Part shown: positions 32,131-43,814 of the stretch, piece by piece
Numbering within the stretch: the first letter of the stretch is position 1
How the letters are laid out: each line of letters starts with the position of its first letter
Source: Sphaerolaimus hirsutus
Taxonomy: Eukaryota > Nematoda > Chromadorea > Monhysterida > Sphaerolaimidae
Assembly: GCA_964036195.1 (NCBI GenBank)
Contig: OZ038450.1
Location: forward strand, 18,230,701-18,294,700
Length of the DNA stretch: 64,000 nt
Direction of reading: 5' to 3'
The notes under the pieces: generated by a model
Databases searched by the model: none
Told to the model about the DNA's origin: nothing
What the model saw: the letters and a program-made list of their open reading frames with translations, nothing else
Position numbers and translations under genes: made by a program

Positions 32131-32136
32131 AATAAA
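32131..32136 (+). terminator. AATAAA polyadenylation signal candidate
   Basis: AATAAA lies 31 bp after the helicase stop codon, followed by GTGTAAATGTTTTGTTTG (GT/T-rich), a usual arrangement for a 3' end. Confidence 0.5.
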
Positions 32137-32871
32137 TCATAATGTTTTAGTGTAAATGTTTTGTTTGATTTTGTGTTGTATTTGTTCAAATTAGAAAGTC
32201 AACAGTGTTCATAATGGCAATCGGAGTCAACAAGAAAAATTAACATAACCAGAATAGTTTCAAAGTAATCAGAATGTTTTTACAACAACAATTTAAATGA
32301 GGAAATCAGAGTACTGCCATTGTGAAAACTGTGCACGGACAGAGCTGCGTCAGAGCTTGAGACATTCGTAAACTCAACGGCTTAACCAAGCTGCCTGTCC
32401 AAAATTGGAATCACCCTGAAACAGAAAACAGGCAATTTTCTGATAACAAAAATTACCACAGAAATAAAGAATTTTTATTCACACCTGGAATCTCCCTTTG
32501 GTAAAACGTTGCTAGAATCCCTTGAGCAAAAAGCTGGGCAATTGATGACTTCAATTTCTAACTGCAAGTCACTTCCGGAACATTGAAATTGCCAAGTTTG
32601 ACCGGATTTTTGATCAAGAATGTTGAACAAAACATGAGCCATTGTCAAGCAGCATGTTTTTGAGTTTAGTGTGTAAGTGGACAAAAGAAAAAATTCATGG
32701 CAAAAATGCTCTATTTTGCGCTTAAGTAAAGCCATAAAAATTGATGACAGTCACAGCTCATCAGTTTAGCCTGGAGGTAAATAGCAATGGCTGGTGGATT
32801 GTAAGACAGTTTTTGATGGATATTTTATGAAAGAATATGCCACCCCCAGAATATGACTTTTTGGTGGCTAC
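32137..32871. other. AT-rich interval shared by both arms, no gene seen
   Basis: It lies downstream of the helicase. The part after about 32,695 recurs inverted at 38,466-38,330. No coding content was recognised; a minus-strand frame at 32,475-32,735 has no motifs. Confidence 0.5.
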
Positions 32872-33640
32872 CAGGCTGGCCGCGACGTTTCCGCGCGTGA
32901 AAAACACCATGCAAAAACAAACGCGCGGAACCCATTTTTGTTCCGCGCATAGAGAATGCTACAGCGCGCTTATGTGGTGATCTGGTATATGTGCACAAAA
33001 GGAAAACGTGTCTATGCGCGCAAACTTATGGAGGTTAAATCGACCAGGCGCAGGGAAACATTTGTTTTAGCACGACACAGATTCTACGTGTTCGCAAAAC
33101 GAACACGTAATGAGCTTATCGGGTATTACCAAGTCATTAGCGGGAAATTTTTTAGTGGGTGCACAGTCGGAACTGCATTTCTCCACCGATTTGAATGGTT
33201 GAGCACTTAAAAAGATCAGAATGATGTGGTGAGCACTTGAATAAAGCAAGTATGATAATATATTGTGACACTTAATTTTCATTGTTTGTTTCAAGTGATG
33301 ACTTAAAAAAAGTGAAAACCATCTGAATAATGAACCTAAAATTATTCAGTTTTTCATCATAATATTTCGTTTTATCATGGAATAATTCATTGCAGAATTT
33401 AACATGATATTTCATAGCTCTTGCAATTATTTTGAGCATGTGGAAACATTTTGTTCCACATGCAGAGGTTGCCTGTTATGCGCGCGCCATTTTTGTGCGC
33501 GCGCAGGGCTGCGTCTGTTATGTCTGCGCGCGCGTCAGGTGACCTATGTTTGTGTCATTGCGCGGAACACGTGTCCACCCAATGTTTTTTTGCATGCTTG
33601 CGTGCGGAAACGTACGCGCGGAACCCCTGCGGACAGCCTG
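32872..33640. mobile_element. hAT-like MITE, TSD GTGGCTAC, with empty site at 38,321
   Basis: It begins CAGGCTGGCCGCGACGTTTC and ends with the complement of CAGGCTGTCCGCAGGGGTTC. GTGGCTAC lies on both sides (32,864-32,871 and 33,641-33,648). The opposite palindrome arm carries one copy of the target (GTAGCCAC, 38,321-38,328) and no insert, so the element jumped in after the inverted duplication. It is rich in GCGCG and GTGCGCGCG words; no transposase frame is seen. Confidence 0.93.
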
Positions 33641-33644
33641 GTGG

Positions 33645-34508
33645 CTACTGTGTCACGATTTCATTGACTTTTGAGGCACCTGAATGGGCACCAGCTTTCA
33701 CTTTCAAATCATGAATTTCCGAAATTACTGTTTCAAAAAGATTTTCCATTTGAGACAACTGCGCACCAAACTTGTCCTGTGTAGGCTGACAGACTACAGG
33801 TTTAACTTCATCGTCTAGTGATGGAAACAGCAGTGTCTCCATCACGAAATGGCATCCGGTCAGATAATCGACAAAATCTACCTCAGGCAAATATTGACCG
33901 GCTGGAAAAACGTCAGTTTTTACCAAAAAACAACTTTGGGTGTGGGGCGACAGCAAATCAACAGATAAAAAAAGCAGTATGATGGACCAGTTCCGGTAGT
34001 TCTGTCCTTGAAATCCACCATAGACAGCGGACCAGAGACAGCAAAACTTGGTGGTGGTGAATGAACAAAATTGGCAACTGCAAACCCTGACTGGTCTACA
34101 CAAACCGGTGGCAGAACAAAACGTGGCAGCGGCACAGAATGTGACCATGAAGCTGCCCGAAATTTGCGAACTGGTGAACTATCCAGAACTTCCAGCACTG
34201 GCCGCCAAAACTCACAGCTGGGCGATAAAGGCACCGAGACTGGTCTTCTGAAGGCATTCCGCAGGGCTTCAGATTGGAGCTGCCGCTCCACAGCGGAATT
34301 TGGAGGAAATTGCAAAATTGTGTTCACCAGGTGTGAAAGCGTGTGTCAATGCTGGTTGATTGATGAACTTGTCTGAGACATGAATAACCTCACCTGCCTG
34401 GGCAGCAAATAAAAAATTGCTAGTCCCCAGGTCATTCACCACTGTTGGTTGCTCTGCTTTAATTGGAAGCGATGCAAGTGGGGCAAGGGTTTTCATTTCA
34501 ATGTTCAT
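33645..34508 (-). pseudogene. ORFx, left-arm copy
   Basis: An unrecognised frame that runs opposite to the helicase and converges on it. The N-terminal part is MNIEMKTLAPLASLPIKAEQ, then LTHAFTPGEHNFAISSKF. The C-terminal part includes YLPEVDFVDYLTG and a heptad-like end QLSQMENLFETVISEIHDL. One or two frameshifts lie between. The stop codon TAG falls inside the 8-bp target of the adjacent hAT-like insertion. It could be a structural protein, but nothing confirms this. Confidence 0.5.
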
Positions 34509-34524
34509 TTAATCTAGCCTCTCG

Positions 34525-35780
34525 ATGCATCTCAATCAACACAATAAAAATCTAACAAAGGACATAAATATCAACATGCATTTCACCACAACAAGTAGTT
34601 GTCTGAAACTGCCACCGGAACAGTGGGGTGGTTCAGGGGTGGGAGATGAGGGGATTTTTGGAGGGGCCGCAAAGGGTGTCCAAGGTCAGAACAACCACCT
34701 ACGTATACGCCACAGCCCCAAATGGCTGTCCCCCAAAATTATTATTATGCCAGATTACAAAAATTACGTGCTGCAGTCGCTTGGTTGGCTGCCGCAGCTG
34801 ACGGATCAGATGGTGGCGTATGTGCCGCAACCACAGCGAAAAATTGCTGTGGTGGGAGTATTAGTTCAAAATGCAAATGACAAAGCGGCCTTGCATGTGC
34901 ATTTTACAGCCGCAAATTAACTGAGCCGCAGACTCACTGGCTGGTGATCACTCTGGTAGCATATGCTATTTATGAAAGTGTGCAGAATTGGAACTGCTAT
35001 TTAGCAGGTCGACCCTTTGAGGTTTGGACCAATGCCAAAAGCATTTCCTGAGTGAAAAAATTTGGTGGCAACCCCACATATGGCACTACATCGTTTTGTT
35101 CTTGCAATTTCCCCCTGTCAAATCACATTCAAACATTAAAAAAGCAAAAGCAATGAGCTCGTGGATGTATTATCAAGCAGCCCCAATCATTATGATGCCC
35201 CAATGTATTTTGATGAAAAACTGGACCTGGGGGGAAACTTTGGAAGCATGTTTGATAATCGAAAACTGTTCAAAGTTGGATGAGCAGTTGCGACCCACAC
35301 AAGATACGATAGCAGTGTGTGATCCGCACATCCAGGCAAAGGAACCGATGATGACATGCTTGCATGCCAGCAGAGAGGCGGGGCCGATGGCAACACCTGT
35401 GACAATGAGCAATGGGTTGAGCGCGAGCAAAGGGGTGGAGCCAATGGGTGCAGGTGACAGTAATGGGAGTCATGCGGTAAGTGCTGAACTAATGGCTGGT
35501 GGCACTACCGTGCCATATCCCGGAAGTGGATCATCAGAAGGGGGCCAGGTGCTGCCGCCTTTGACACCCGTTGATGAATTTATTAAGAGACAGTGCGCCA
35601 AACCATTGATCATAAATATTGGAAGAGAATGCGAGAAAATGCCAGATAAGAAATTCCCACCACTTTTTGTGGATAAAAATGGCTTTGTGAGAAAACAAGC
35701 CCCCGCACCTGCTATGCCTGGATCAAGACTGTATGACCCCTTGGTTTTACCCCAAAGTATGTGCCCCTTTGCTTTGGAAT
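34525..35780 (+). pseudogene. pol: internally deleted gag tail-RNase H-integrase fragment, left arm
   Basis: A Gly-rich gag-tail remnant (about 34,615-34,700) is fused to RNase H (AVVGVLVQNANDKAALHVHF, then LAGRPFEVWTNAKSIS). The linker and the start of the integrase zinc domain follow (FIKRQCAKPLIINIGRECEK, then LYDPLVLPQSMCPFALE). Protease and RT are missing, so a deletion joined gag to RNase H. Homology to the right arm stops at about 35,778. Confidence 0.75.
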
Positions 35781-36157
35781 TTGGTGGAATTGTTGGTATG
35801 CTACTGTATCCTGCTGAATATCAGAAACTGGAATGGCTAATCCAAAACAAGTACATTGATCCACAAATACTAACATGTGTCAATTCCCATGGTCTGTTAA
35901 GGGCAGCGGTCCAACTGCATCTACAGCCATCACGTCGCCGGGTCCGTTCACTTGTCGTCAGCTCGCCATCTGCATGCATGCGGTTGGGCACAACCCTTTG
36001 CATTACATAGAGCACACGTGGCAACCCACTTCACACAATCAGGTTTCATATTGGGAAACCATGCATACTCTTGCAACCTTTCAAAAGATTTCAATATACC
36101 AAGGTGTCCCACCGTGGGGTGATTGTGCACCAATTCCAAAGCAAAGGGGCACATACT
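35779..36157. other. centre (spacer) of the giant inverted repeat
   Basis: The left arm ends after PFALE at about 35,778 and its mirror begins at about 36,158. The spacer holds the rest of the right-arm integrase zinc domain on the minus strand (HNHPTVGHLGILKSF, then CALCNAKG) and about 150 bp unique to the left side. Confidence 0.65.
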
Positions 36158-37551
36158 TTGGGGTAAAACCAAGGGGTCATACAGTCTTGATCCAGGCATA
36201 GCAGGTGCAGGGGCTTGTTTTCTCACAAGACCATTTTTATCCACAAAAAGTGGTGGGAATTTCTTATCTGGCATTTTCTCACATTCTCTTCTAATATTTA
36301 TGATCAATGGTTTGGCACACTGTCTCTTAATAAATTCATCAACAGGTGTCAAAGGCGGCAGCACCTGGCCCCCTTCTGATGATCCACTTCCGAGATATGG
36401 CATGGTAGTGCCACCAGCCATTAGTTCAGCACTTACCACATGACTCCCATTACTGTCACCTGCACCCATTGGCTCCACCCCTTTGCTCACGCTCAGCCCA
36501 TTGCTCATTGTCACGGGTGTTGCCATCGGCTCCGCCTCTCTCCTGGCATGCGCGCATGTCATCATTGGTTCCTTCACCTGGATGTGCACATAGCGCACTG
36601 CTACCGTATCTTGTGTGGGTCGCAACTGCTCATCTAACTTTGAACAGTTTTCGATTATCAAACATGCTTCCAAAGGTTTCCCCTAGGTCCAGTTTTTCAT
36701 CAAAATACATTGGGGCATCATGTCTGCATGATAAGGCATCCACAAGCTCATTGCTTTTGCCTTTTAAATGTTTGAATGTGATTTGATAGGGGGAAATTGC
36801 AAGAGCGAAACGATGTAGTGCCATATGTGGGGTTGTCTCCAAATAAGGATTTTTCACTCAGGAAATGCTTTTGGCATTGGTGCAAACCTCCAAGGGTTGA
36901 CCCACTAACTAGCAGTTCCAATTTTGCACACTTTCATAAATAGAGTGACCAGAGTGATCGCTGGCCAGTGAGTCTGCGGCTCAGTTAATTTGTGGCTGCA
37001 AAATGCACATGCATGCAAGGCCGCTTCGTCATTTACCTTTTGAACTAATACTCCCACCACAGCAATTTTTTGCTGCAGCTGCAGCACATACGCCACCATC
37101 TGATTTGTCAGCTGCGGCTGCCAACCAAGCGCCTGCAGCAAGCAACCAGCTGCAGCTGTGCCTGAGACGCTGTGTTGCCAGTCTGTTGGGGTGATTTTTG
37201 TTGCAACACCCTTCTGGCATAATAATAATTTTGGGGGACAGCCATTTGGGGCTGTGGCATATACATAGGTGGTTGTTCTGACCTTGGACCCCCTCCGCAG
37301 CCCCTCCAAAAACCCCCTTGTCTCCCACCCCTGAAACTGCCCCGCTGTTCTGGCGGCAATTTCGGGCAACTACTTGTTGTGGTGAAATGCATGTTGATAT
37401 TTATGTCGTTTGTTAGGTTTTGATTGTGTTGATTGAGATGCATTGAGAGGCTAGATTGAATGAACATTGAAATGAAAACCCTCACCCCACTTGCATCACT
37501 TCCAATTAAAGCACAGCAACCAACAGTGGTGAACAACCTGGGGACTAGCAA
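35948..37551 (-). pseudogene. pol: internally deleted gag tail-RNase H-integrase fragment, right arm
   Basis: Mirror of 34,525-35,780. An RGG-rich gag tail (RGSFRGGRQGGFWRGCGGG at about 37,340) runs into RNase H (SPYQITFKHLKGKSNELVDA, 36,630-36,860). The linker and integrase HHCC domain follow, with HNHPTVGHLGILKSF and CALC (36,673-35,948). The last part is a clean 241-codon frame. Confidence 0.8.
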
Positions 37552-38324
37552 TTTTTTATTTGCTGCCCAGGCAGGTGAGGTTATTCAAGTCTCAGACAAG
37601 TTCATCAATCAACCAGCATTGACACATGCGTTCACACCTGGTAAACACAATTTTGCAATTTCCTCCACATTCCGCTGTGGAGCAGCAGCTCCAATCTGAA
37701 GCCCTGTGGAATGCTTTCAGGAAACCAGTCTTGGTGCCTTTATTGCCCAGCTGTGAGTTTTGGTGGCCAGTGCTGGAATTTCTGGATAGTTCACCAGTTC
37801 GCAAATTTCTGGCAGCTTCATGGTCACGTTCTGTGCCGCTGCTATGTTTTGTTCTGCCACCAGTTCATGTAGCCAGTCAGGGTTTGCAGTTGCCAATTTT
37901 GTTTGTTCACCACCACCAAGTTTCACCATTTCTGGTCTGCTGTCTATGGTGGATTTCAAGGACAGAAATCTACCAGAACTGGTCCATCATACTGCTTTTT
38001 TTATCTGTTGATTTGCTGTCTCCCCACACCCGAAGTTGTTTTTTGGTAAAAACTTACGTTTTTCAAGCCTGTCAATATTTGCCTGAGGTAGATTTTGTCG
38101 ATTATCTGACCGGATTCCATTTCAGGATGGAGACACTGCTGTTTCCATCACTAGACGATGAAGTTAAACCTGTAGTCTGTCAGCCTACACAGGACAAGTT
38201 TGGTGCGCAGTTGTCTCAAATGGAAAAAATTTTTGAAACAGTAATTTCGGAAATTTGTGATTTGAAAGTGAAAGCTGGTGCCAATTTAGGTGCCCCAAAA
38301 GTCAATGAAATCGTGACACAGTAG
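37460..38324 (+). pseudogene. ORFx, right-arm copy
   Basis: It opens MNIEMKTLTPLASLPIKAQQ. After a frameshift near 37,690 it continues in a 232-codon open frame (VNTILQFPPHSAVEQQLQSE) to SEICDLKVKAG and TAG at 38,324. It is convergent with the helicase on the minus strand. Conservation of both ends in two diverged copies suggests a real protein. The family is not recognised; the amphipathic C-terminus and hydrophobic middle do not identify it. Confidence 0.5.
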
Positions 38325-38466
38325 CCACCAAAAAGTCATATTCTGGGGGTGGCATATTCTTTCATAAAAATTCCATCAAAAACCGTCTTACAAACCACCA
38401 GCCATTGCCATTTACCTCCAGGCTAAACTAATGAGCTGTGACTGTCATCAATTTTTATGGCTTTAC

Positions 38467-40036
38467 TTAAATGCAAAATAGAGCATTTTTGCCATTTGCC
38501 AGGCTTTTATCAGCCGCGGAGTTAACAATGCAGGTCACCACTGTGGCATGATACTTTGCATTGTTCTCTCGATCGGATGGAAAAGCTGAGTTTTGCTCCA
38601 TGTACGGGCGCCTATTGTACTGGTTGTAGTACAAAGCACACATGTAGGTAACCTGGTTTTGTGTGGTGGTCTTGCCGGTGCCAAACAGGGAGTCACACAT
38701 CAACAAAAGTGGGCATTTTAATTGCAGCGCCGACCACACAGCCACAATCACTTTTACCTGTCTGCCTTGGGGCTTAATGCTGGTGCCCTGGTGAAGTTCG
38801 TCCTTCAGCAGCTCAGCTGTCTCACAAATGTGCATCCATTTTGTTTGTGTGTCAGTCAGCATTCTGCTGAGGACAATGGACAAATTTACCTGGTCAGCAA
38901 TTTGCACCATCGACGCCCCTGCAAATATTTGACACCACCCACTTCTCGTTAATGCGCACAATAGCCAATTTTAATGACCACATGATAAAGTCATAGTTCA
39001 GGACAATATTTGTGCCCTGCACCATATAATCACCACTGGTCAATTCTACCAGAAGCATGGTTGGCCCCAATTGCAAATCCAACTTGCTGTATGTGTGCCC
39101 ATAGTACAGATTGCTGAACACGTCTTGTTGCAAGCCGTGATACTGTACGTGTGCAATACCCAACATACCAGCGTTCGAATGCGGCATGTCTGGCACTGCA
39201 TACTTGCAATGCATGATGACCAGACGCTCCAGCTGAGTGTGTTGTGCTTGCCCCTGCTCCCAGGACTGGTGCATTCTTGTATTTGCTCAGTGTGAAAGGA
39301 GCACGCAGCTGCATGGTTCGCCAGTTAGTAGTGTAGTGCTGGAATCCTTCTTTGTCATCACGCTCAGCCACTACATTGCGGTCAGGTGTGACACGGCCTT
39401 GCACGGTTATCACAACAGGCACCACAACGTTTAGCAGACACTCAGATTTGTCCAAATCCAGCCAGATGTGGCTGAATTCCCAATAATCAGCATCACCAGT
39501 GCACTGCTGCAGCGTAGTAGCGGCAAACTTGATGCCGTGCTGCACGAGTGGCAAAAATATGTTTGGGTGCCACTCGTTAATTTTGGTGTATTGAGTAATG
39601 ACCACATTAGAGTGGTGGTCGCGAGCTTCATGTGCTTTGTTAGTCAAATAAATGAAATATGGATAAGCTCACAGCGCATCACGCCATTAGGGTGAAATCA
39701 TCCAGCCGCACATGTGCTTGGTACTCGCCTTGATCCTTGGGCGTTTGCTGCCAGTAGACACGGTCGACCCAGCCAGTGAATTCGGTCCTGGCATTGATTG
39801 GGGACTGTGGTCGCTTGTGTAGGATCCATGGGCGTTGAATCAGTGGCAGGGGTTTGGTAGGGCCCGGCTCGCCTCACAGAGTAACTGCTTTCCCGGGGAG
39901 CCGGCTTCCCGGGGGCTGTGGCCGGCTCCCTCTGCAGGTCGCTCATGGTACAGCGGCTTGTTGACTCGAGACGAAGACGCCATGTTTCAATTAGGTATTT
40001 TATGGGAACAAATCTGCAACTCAATGCAGTTGACAC
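38467..40036 (-). pseudogene. SF1 RNA helicase, right-arm copy with large deletion
   Basis: It begins MSTALSCRFV or the downstream MSDLQREPATAPGKPAPRES, continues through HIWLDLDKSECLLNVVVPVV and keeps the P-loop SLFGTGKTTTQNQ with the following motif Ia-like TCIVNSAADKS. About 2.5 kb, including the DEES, GDSKQL and motif VI parts, is absent relative to 30.2-32.7 kb. The junction lies at about 38,500. Confidence 0.75.
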
Positions 40037-40234
40037 TGATATGGCAGTGAACTCTTGGAGTTCACCTATGTATCAGTGCACACTACACTTCAACAGTGCA
40101 CTTGGGCACTGTCTATTTACACACATGCGCGCATGTTTGCTTTGGTGCTGAATTTTATTCAGTTGATGATGCAATCAATTTAGATGTTCAAATCACACGC
40201 TGAAAACTGAAATTTCCATAATTATAATTACCGA

Positions 40235-42130
40235 TTAAATGGCGCTGAGGTTCTGCGTACAAGTGGGGTTCATATTTTCAATCGTAGGTATGCATCTATC
40301 TGCATGCACCATATAAAACTTATCATTAGTGTCATTAGTAATAGTTACTAGGGGATGGACATAGCACACACACTCATAAGGACCTAAGAAAAAAGCAGCG
40401 AATTTCTTACAAGGGCCAGTGTGCTCAGTTAGTTGTGGTGTATAACTGTGCACAGCTTGCCCGGGTATCAAATTCAATTGGCGCGTGTGGCGATTAGTGT
40501 AGAACTGTTATTTCAATTGTGCATGGCCCAATGCTACCTGCGCGGCCTTGCGGGCTGCCGTGACGTGTTGTGTTAGCTCGGTGGACTCTGCGTGCACATT
40601 GGGTGATTTGGCTCGCTTGGCATCTCCATCCGCCGGCATCTCTATAATTCATTCCCACGGCGAAGCAGCTGGCCAGCCAAGCAATTACAAATATGGGGTG
40701 GTGTGCATGGTCAGGTTTTTTGAGGTATTGTATGAATGCACGGCAGCACCCTGATGGTAGTCCCAGTCATTGTGGGTACGATTTACATAATGGGACACAA
40801 TTTCCATCAGAACACCATTACGGCTCCACCATTCCGTTGCCTTTTGGCATATACGCAAATGATTTGTGCTGCATCATATTTAAATACAATAACAACCTTT
40901 TGAAAGCGCCCTCGATGAAGCTGGGTGTGTTAATGCTCAAAATGACGCTGGGCAATGTGTAGCAGGAATGCAAAAGCGACAGTGTCCTGTTTGATGTCTG
41001 GCACCGGCACGGCGACGCGGAATTGCGTGCATTGATCTAAAAAAACTTACATGTGCTTATTTCCTCTGTGAGTTCGGGTAGCAGCCTGATGGTGTCCATG
41101 GCGATGACATTGCCAAACGAGCACGCGATTTTCTGGCACGACATTTGCGTACACATAGTGTGATGCAAACCTTTCTGTGCGCAACACAAAGGACATGTAG
41201 CAATCCAGTGCGCACTCTCCAGTCACATTTGGGAACCAAACAAATTAATTATCTGTCAAAATCTTTGGAAAGTTTTCAAAATTCCCAAATGTCCGGCTGT
41301 AGGATCATTGTGAGCTAGTCCGAGAACTAGTGGACAAAATTGCAAAGGGACACAGACGGGATCATACAACTTGATCCCTGGCACAATTCAGGGGTATCTT
41401 GAATTTTGACCCTCCGAGTGGTTGGATAGATAGCAAATCGCTCCCCAGGAGGGATAGATAGCTGAAAAATTTTCTGGGGGGGGGGTTTGGGGGGGGGGGT
41501 TGTGGGTGTTCGATATATAGGCTTTTTTGGGGCATAGTAGGAAGAAAAGGGTGAAAAATCGCTAAAAGTAGGTGTAAAATAGCTCAAAATGGGTATACAA
41601 GAGCATATAGTACTTAAAATAGCTGAAAATAGGCAGTTAGACGCATGAACCAGTGATTTTGGAGGTGAAAATCTATATATAGGTATGAAAAATAGCGATT
41701 TTGAGCGAAAATTGGGGTATAGTTTCTGAAAAATCGCTCCAGATAGGTAGATAGCTGAGCGATTTGGGGGGGGGGGGGTTTAGGGGGTAGTAGCCCAAAA
41801 TTTTGCCTCTAGGATAGATAGATAGCTGAGCGGCCTCCGGGATAGATAGATAGCTGGGCGGTTTGGGGGGGGGGGGTAACCCCCCCCCCAACCCCCCCCA
41901 TTTGAGACCCCTGGCACAATTAAAGCCTCAGCTTGTCGCCACACAATTCCATATTGATCCAAAAAGAATGGGGGGACTTTTTGATCAGGTGCCACCTGAC
42001 AAGTGGTTTTGCAAGTTTGCAATATACGGTTCCTGTTCTTGCATTTTTTAAGTTCGGCTATGGGAGTAATTGGTGGTAAAATATGTTCCATATTGAACCC
42101 GTTCACATGGAGTCGGTGGCCGCCGGCCAC
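40235..42130 (-). pseudogene. pol: Ty3/gypsy integrase, right-arm copy with hAT insertion
   Basis: From the linker at 42,130 the frame runs through KVPPFFLDQYGIVWRQAEA and is split by the MITE at 41,389-41,913. It resumes with the NDPTAGHLGILK zinc motif region at about 41,300, a degraded catalytic core near 40,960-40,700, and the C-terminal GQAVHSYTPQLTEHTGPCKK at 40,477-40,235. It has many stops and frameshifts. Confidence 0.8.
41389..41913. mobile_element. TATCTATC-family MITE, complete copy, TSD GCACAATT
   Basis: A complete 525-bp member: CAGGGGTATCTTGAAT at the left, ATTTGAGACCCCTG at the right. GCACAATT is duplicated at 41,381-41,388 and 41,914-41,921. The mirror position in the left arm (AATTGTGC at about 18,890) has one target copy and no insert. 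This copy assigns the whole TATCTATC family to an 8-bp-TSD, hAT-like type. Confidence 0.95.
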
Positions 42131-42304
42131 CAGCCATTGATTGTGGACCTACTGTAGTGAGTCCAGTTACGGGCTCCGCCTCATTGTTCTCATGGTGTGG
42201 GCTCACCATTGTCTTAAATTATTCCTGCTGTGACTCTGTCTCCGCCCTCGCGCGGGAGTGTGTTCTCATTGGTTCCTTGCGCGCTTTGCGTGGCCGTGTG
42301 GCGG

Positions 42305-43663
42305 CTACCATATCCTTTGTCGGTCTGCAGTCTGGGTGGTTGTGTGTTTACTACTCAATTGTTTGATTAGCACAAACTGTTTGAATGCTTCATCCAGTTC
42401 CAGTTTTTCATCAAATGTCACTGGTGCGTCATGTTTTCTGGACAGTGCATCTGCCAATTCATTGCATTTGCCCTTCAAATGTTTGAATGTAATTTGGTAA
42501 GGGGCAATGGCCCAGGTGAATTTATGCAATGCGGCATGTGGGGTGACCTCTAAATTTGTGTTTTTCACCCATGGAATACTTTTGGCATCAGTCCACACTT
42601 CAAATGGCTTCTGGCCAAATAACAATGCCAATTACAAACAATTTCAAGAAAAGCATACACTTCCAGGGTGATGGCTAACCATTTTGCTTTCGGTTCAGTC
42701 CCCTTTCAACTGTAGAATGTGCATGCATGCAGCCCTGCCTTTGGGTCGGCCCTCAGCACCAGCACGCCCGTGATTGCTACTTTAGAAGCATCTGTGATCA
42801 CTACAAATGTTTTACTGGGATATTGTGAACACGGGCTGTTCATTAATATCCCTTTTAATTTATGAAATGCATTCAATACTTTGGGGGTTTTTTTTGCAAA
42901 TCCACAGGTGCATTTCATTGTAATTCTAACGCGTCAAGTTTGACAATGGCACTGCAATTTCAGCGCACCGATGTATCATTCGTCTGAAAAAGCCACAGCA
43001 CCCAAAAATCCCTTCACCTCTTTTACCGTCTCAGGGATGTGCCAGTCAGAAATGATGTTGCGCTCATCTCGGTGATGCAGATTCCCTCGTGCCCAATCAT
43101 GAAGCCCAAAAACTTGACAGCTGAAATGTGCGCAAAAAAACATTTCCAGGGACTAATTTTGAAATCATTCCTTATTAAACCAGTCAAAACAAGACCAATG
43201 TCAACCAAGTGCGTTTCCCAATCTCAGCTGTAAATCAACAAATCATCAATGTATAACAGCACATTACAATGAATTAGTCCGGCCATTGCAAGTTCAAAGC
43301 AACATTGCGCTAAACTCAGGGAACACTTTAATCTCATCGGGAGCCATTTTAATTGAAATTGGCTGTAAATATTTTGAAAAGAAGTTATGATGGTCATCCG
43401 GGTGCAGCGCAATGTTGTAAAATGCTTGGTTTATATCGGCACTGCTAAAAATACTTGCAATTGCTTAATGAGTCAACAGTGGCATCCAGACATGGTAATG
43501 GAAATTGTGGCGCATGCAGCACTTTATTAAGTCTGTGGTAATCAATCACCATTCGCTTTGCGCCGTTTGGTTTTAACACAACTAGCGTGGGAGCGCAATA
43601 TGGGCTAGTGCGTGTTTCAATGATGCCATTTTCCAGTAAACAACACAAGTTTTTTTTCTCCAA
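42305..43663 (-). pseudogene. pol: Ty3/gypsy reverse transcriptase and RNase H
   Basis: RT motifs in order on the minus strand: SPYCAPTLVVLKPNGAKRMV with IDYHRLNKV (43,663-43,445), then the catalytic box LLYIDDLLIYS at about 43,230, and FLGFMIGHEGI. The connection/RNase H part has KTFVVITDASKVAITGVLVL (42,918-42,706), then GQKPFEVWTDAKSIPWVKN and KCNELADALSRKHD (42,631-42,305). Frameshifts divide it into at least four pieces. The YIDD box itself is intact, unlike in the element at 22 kb. Confidence 0.88.
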
Positions 43664-43814
43664 AATACTGTTGGTCGTCCAGGCTCAGTCGATACATGCT
43701 GCATGCTATCGGCCACCTGTCGGTTAATTGCAATTGATAATCCATTAATTCACTCTAGCTGATATCATATTTGTGTCGAGCGAAAGTGGCTTTGTGTTCT
43801 AATAACACTTTCAT

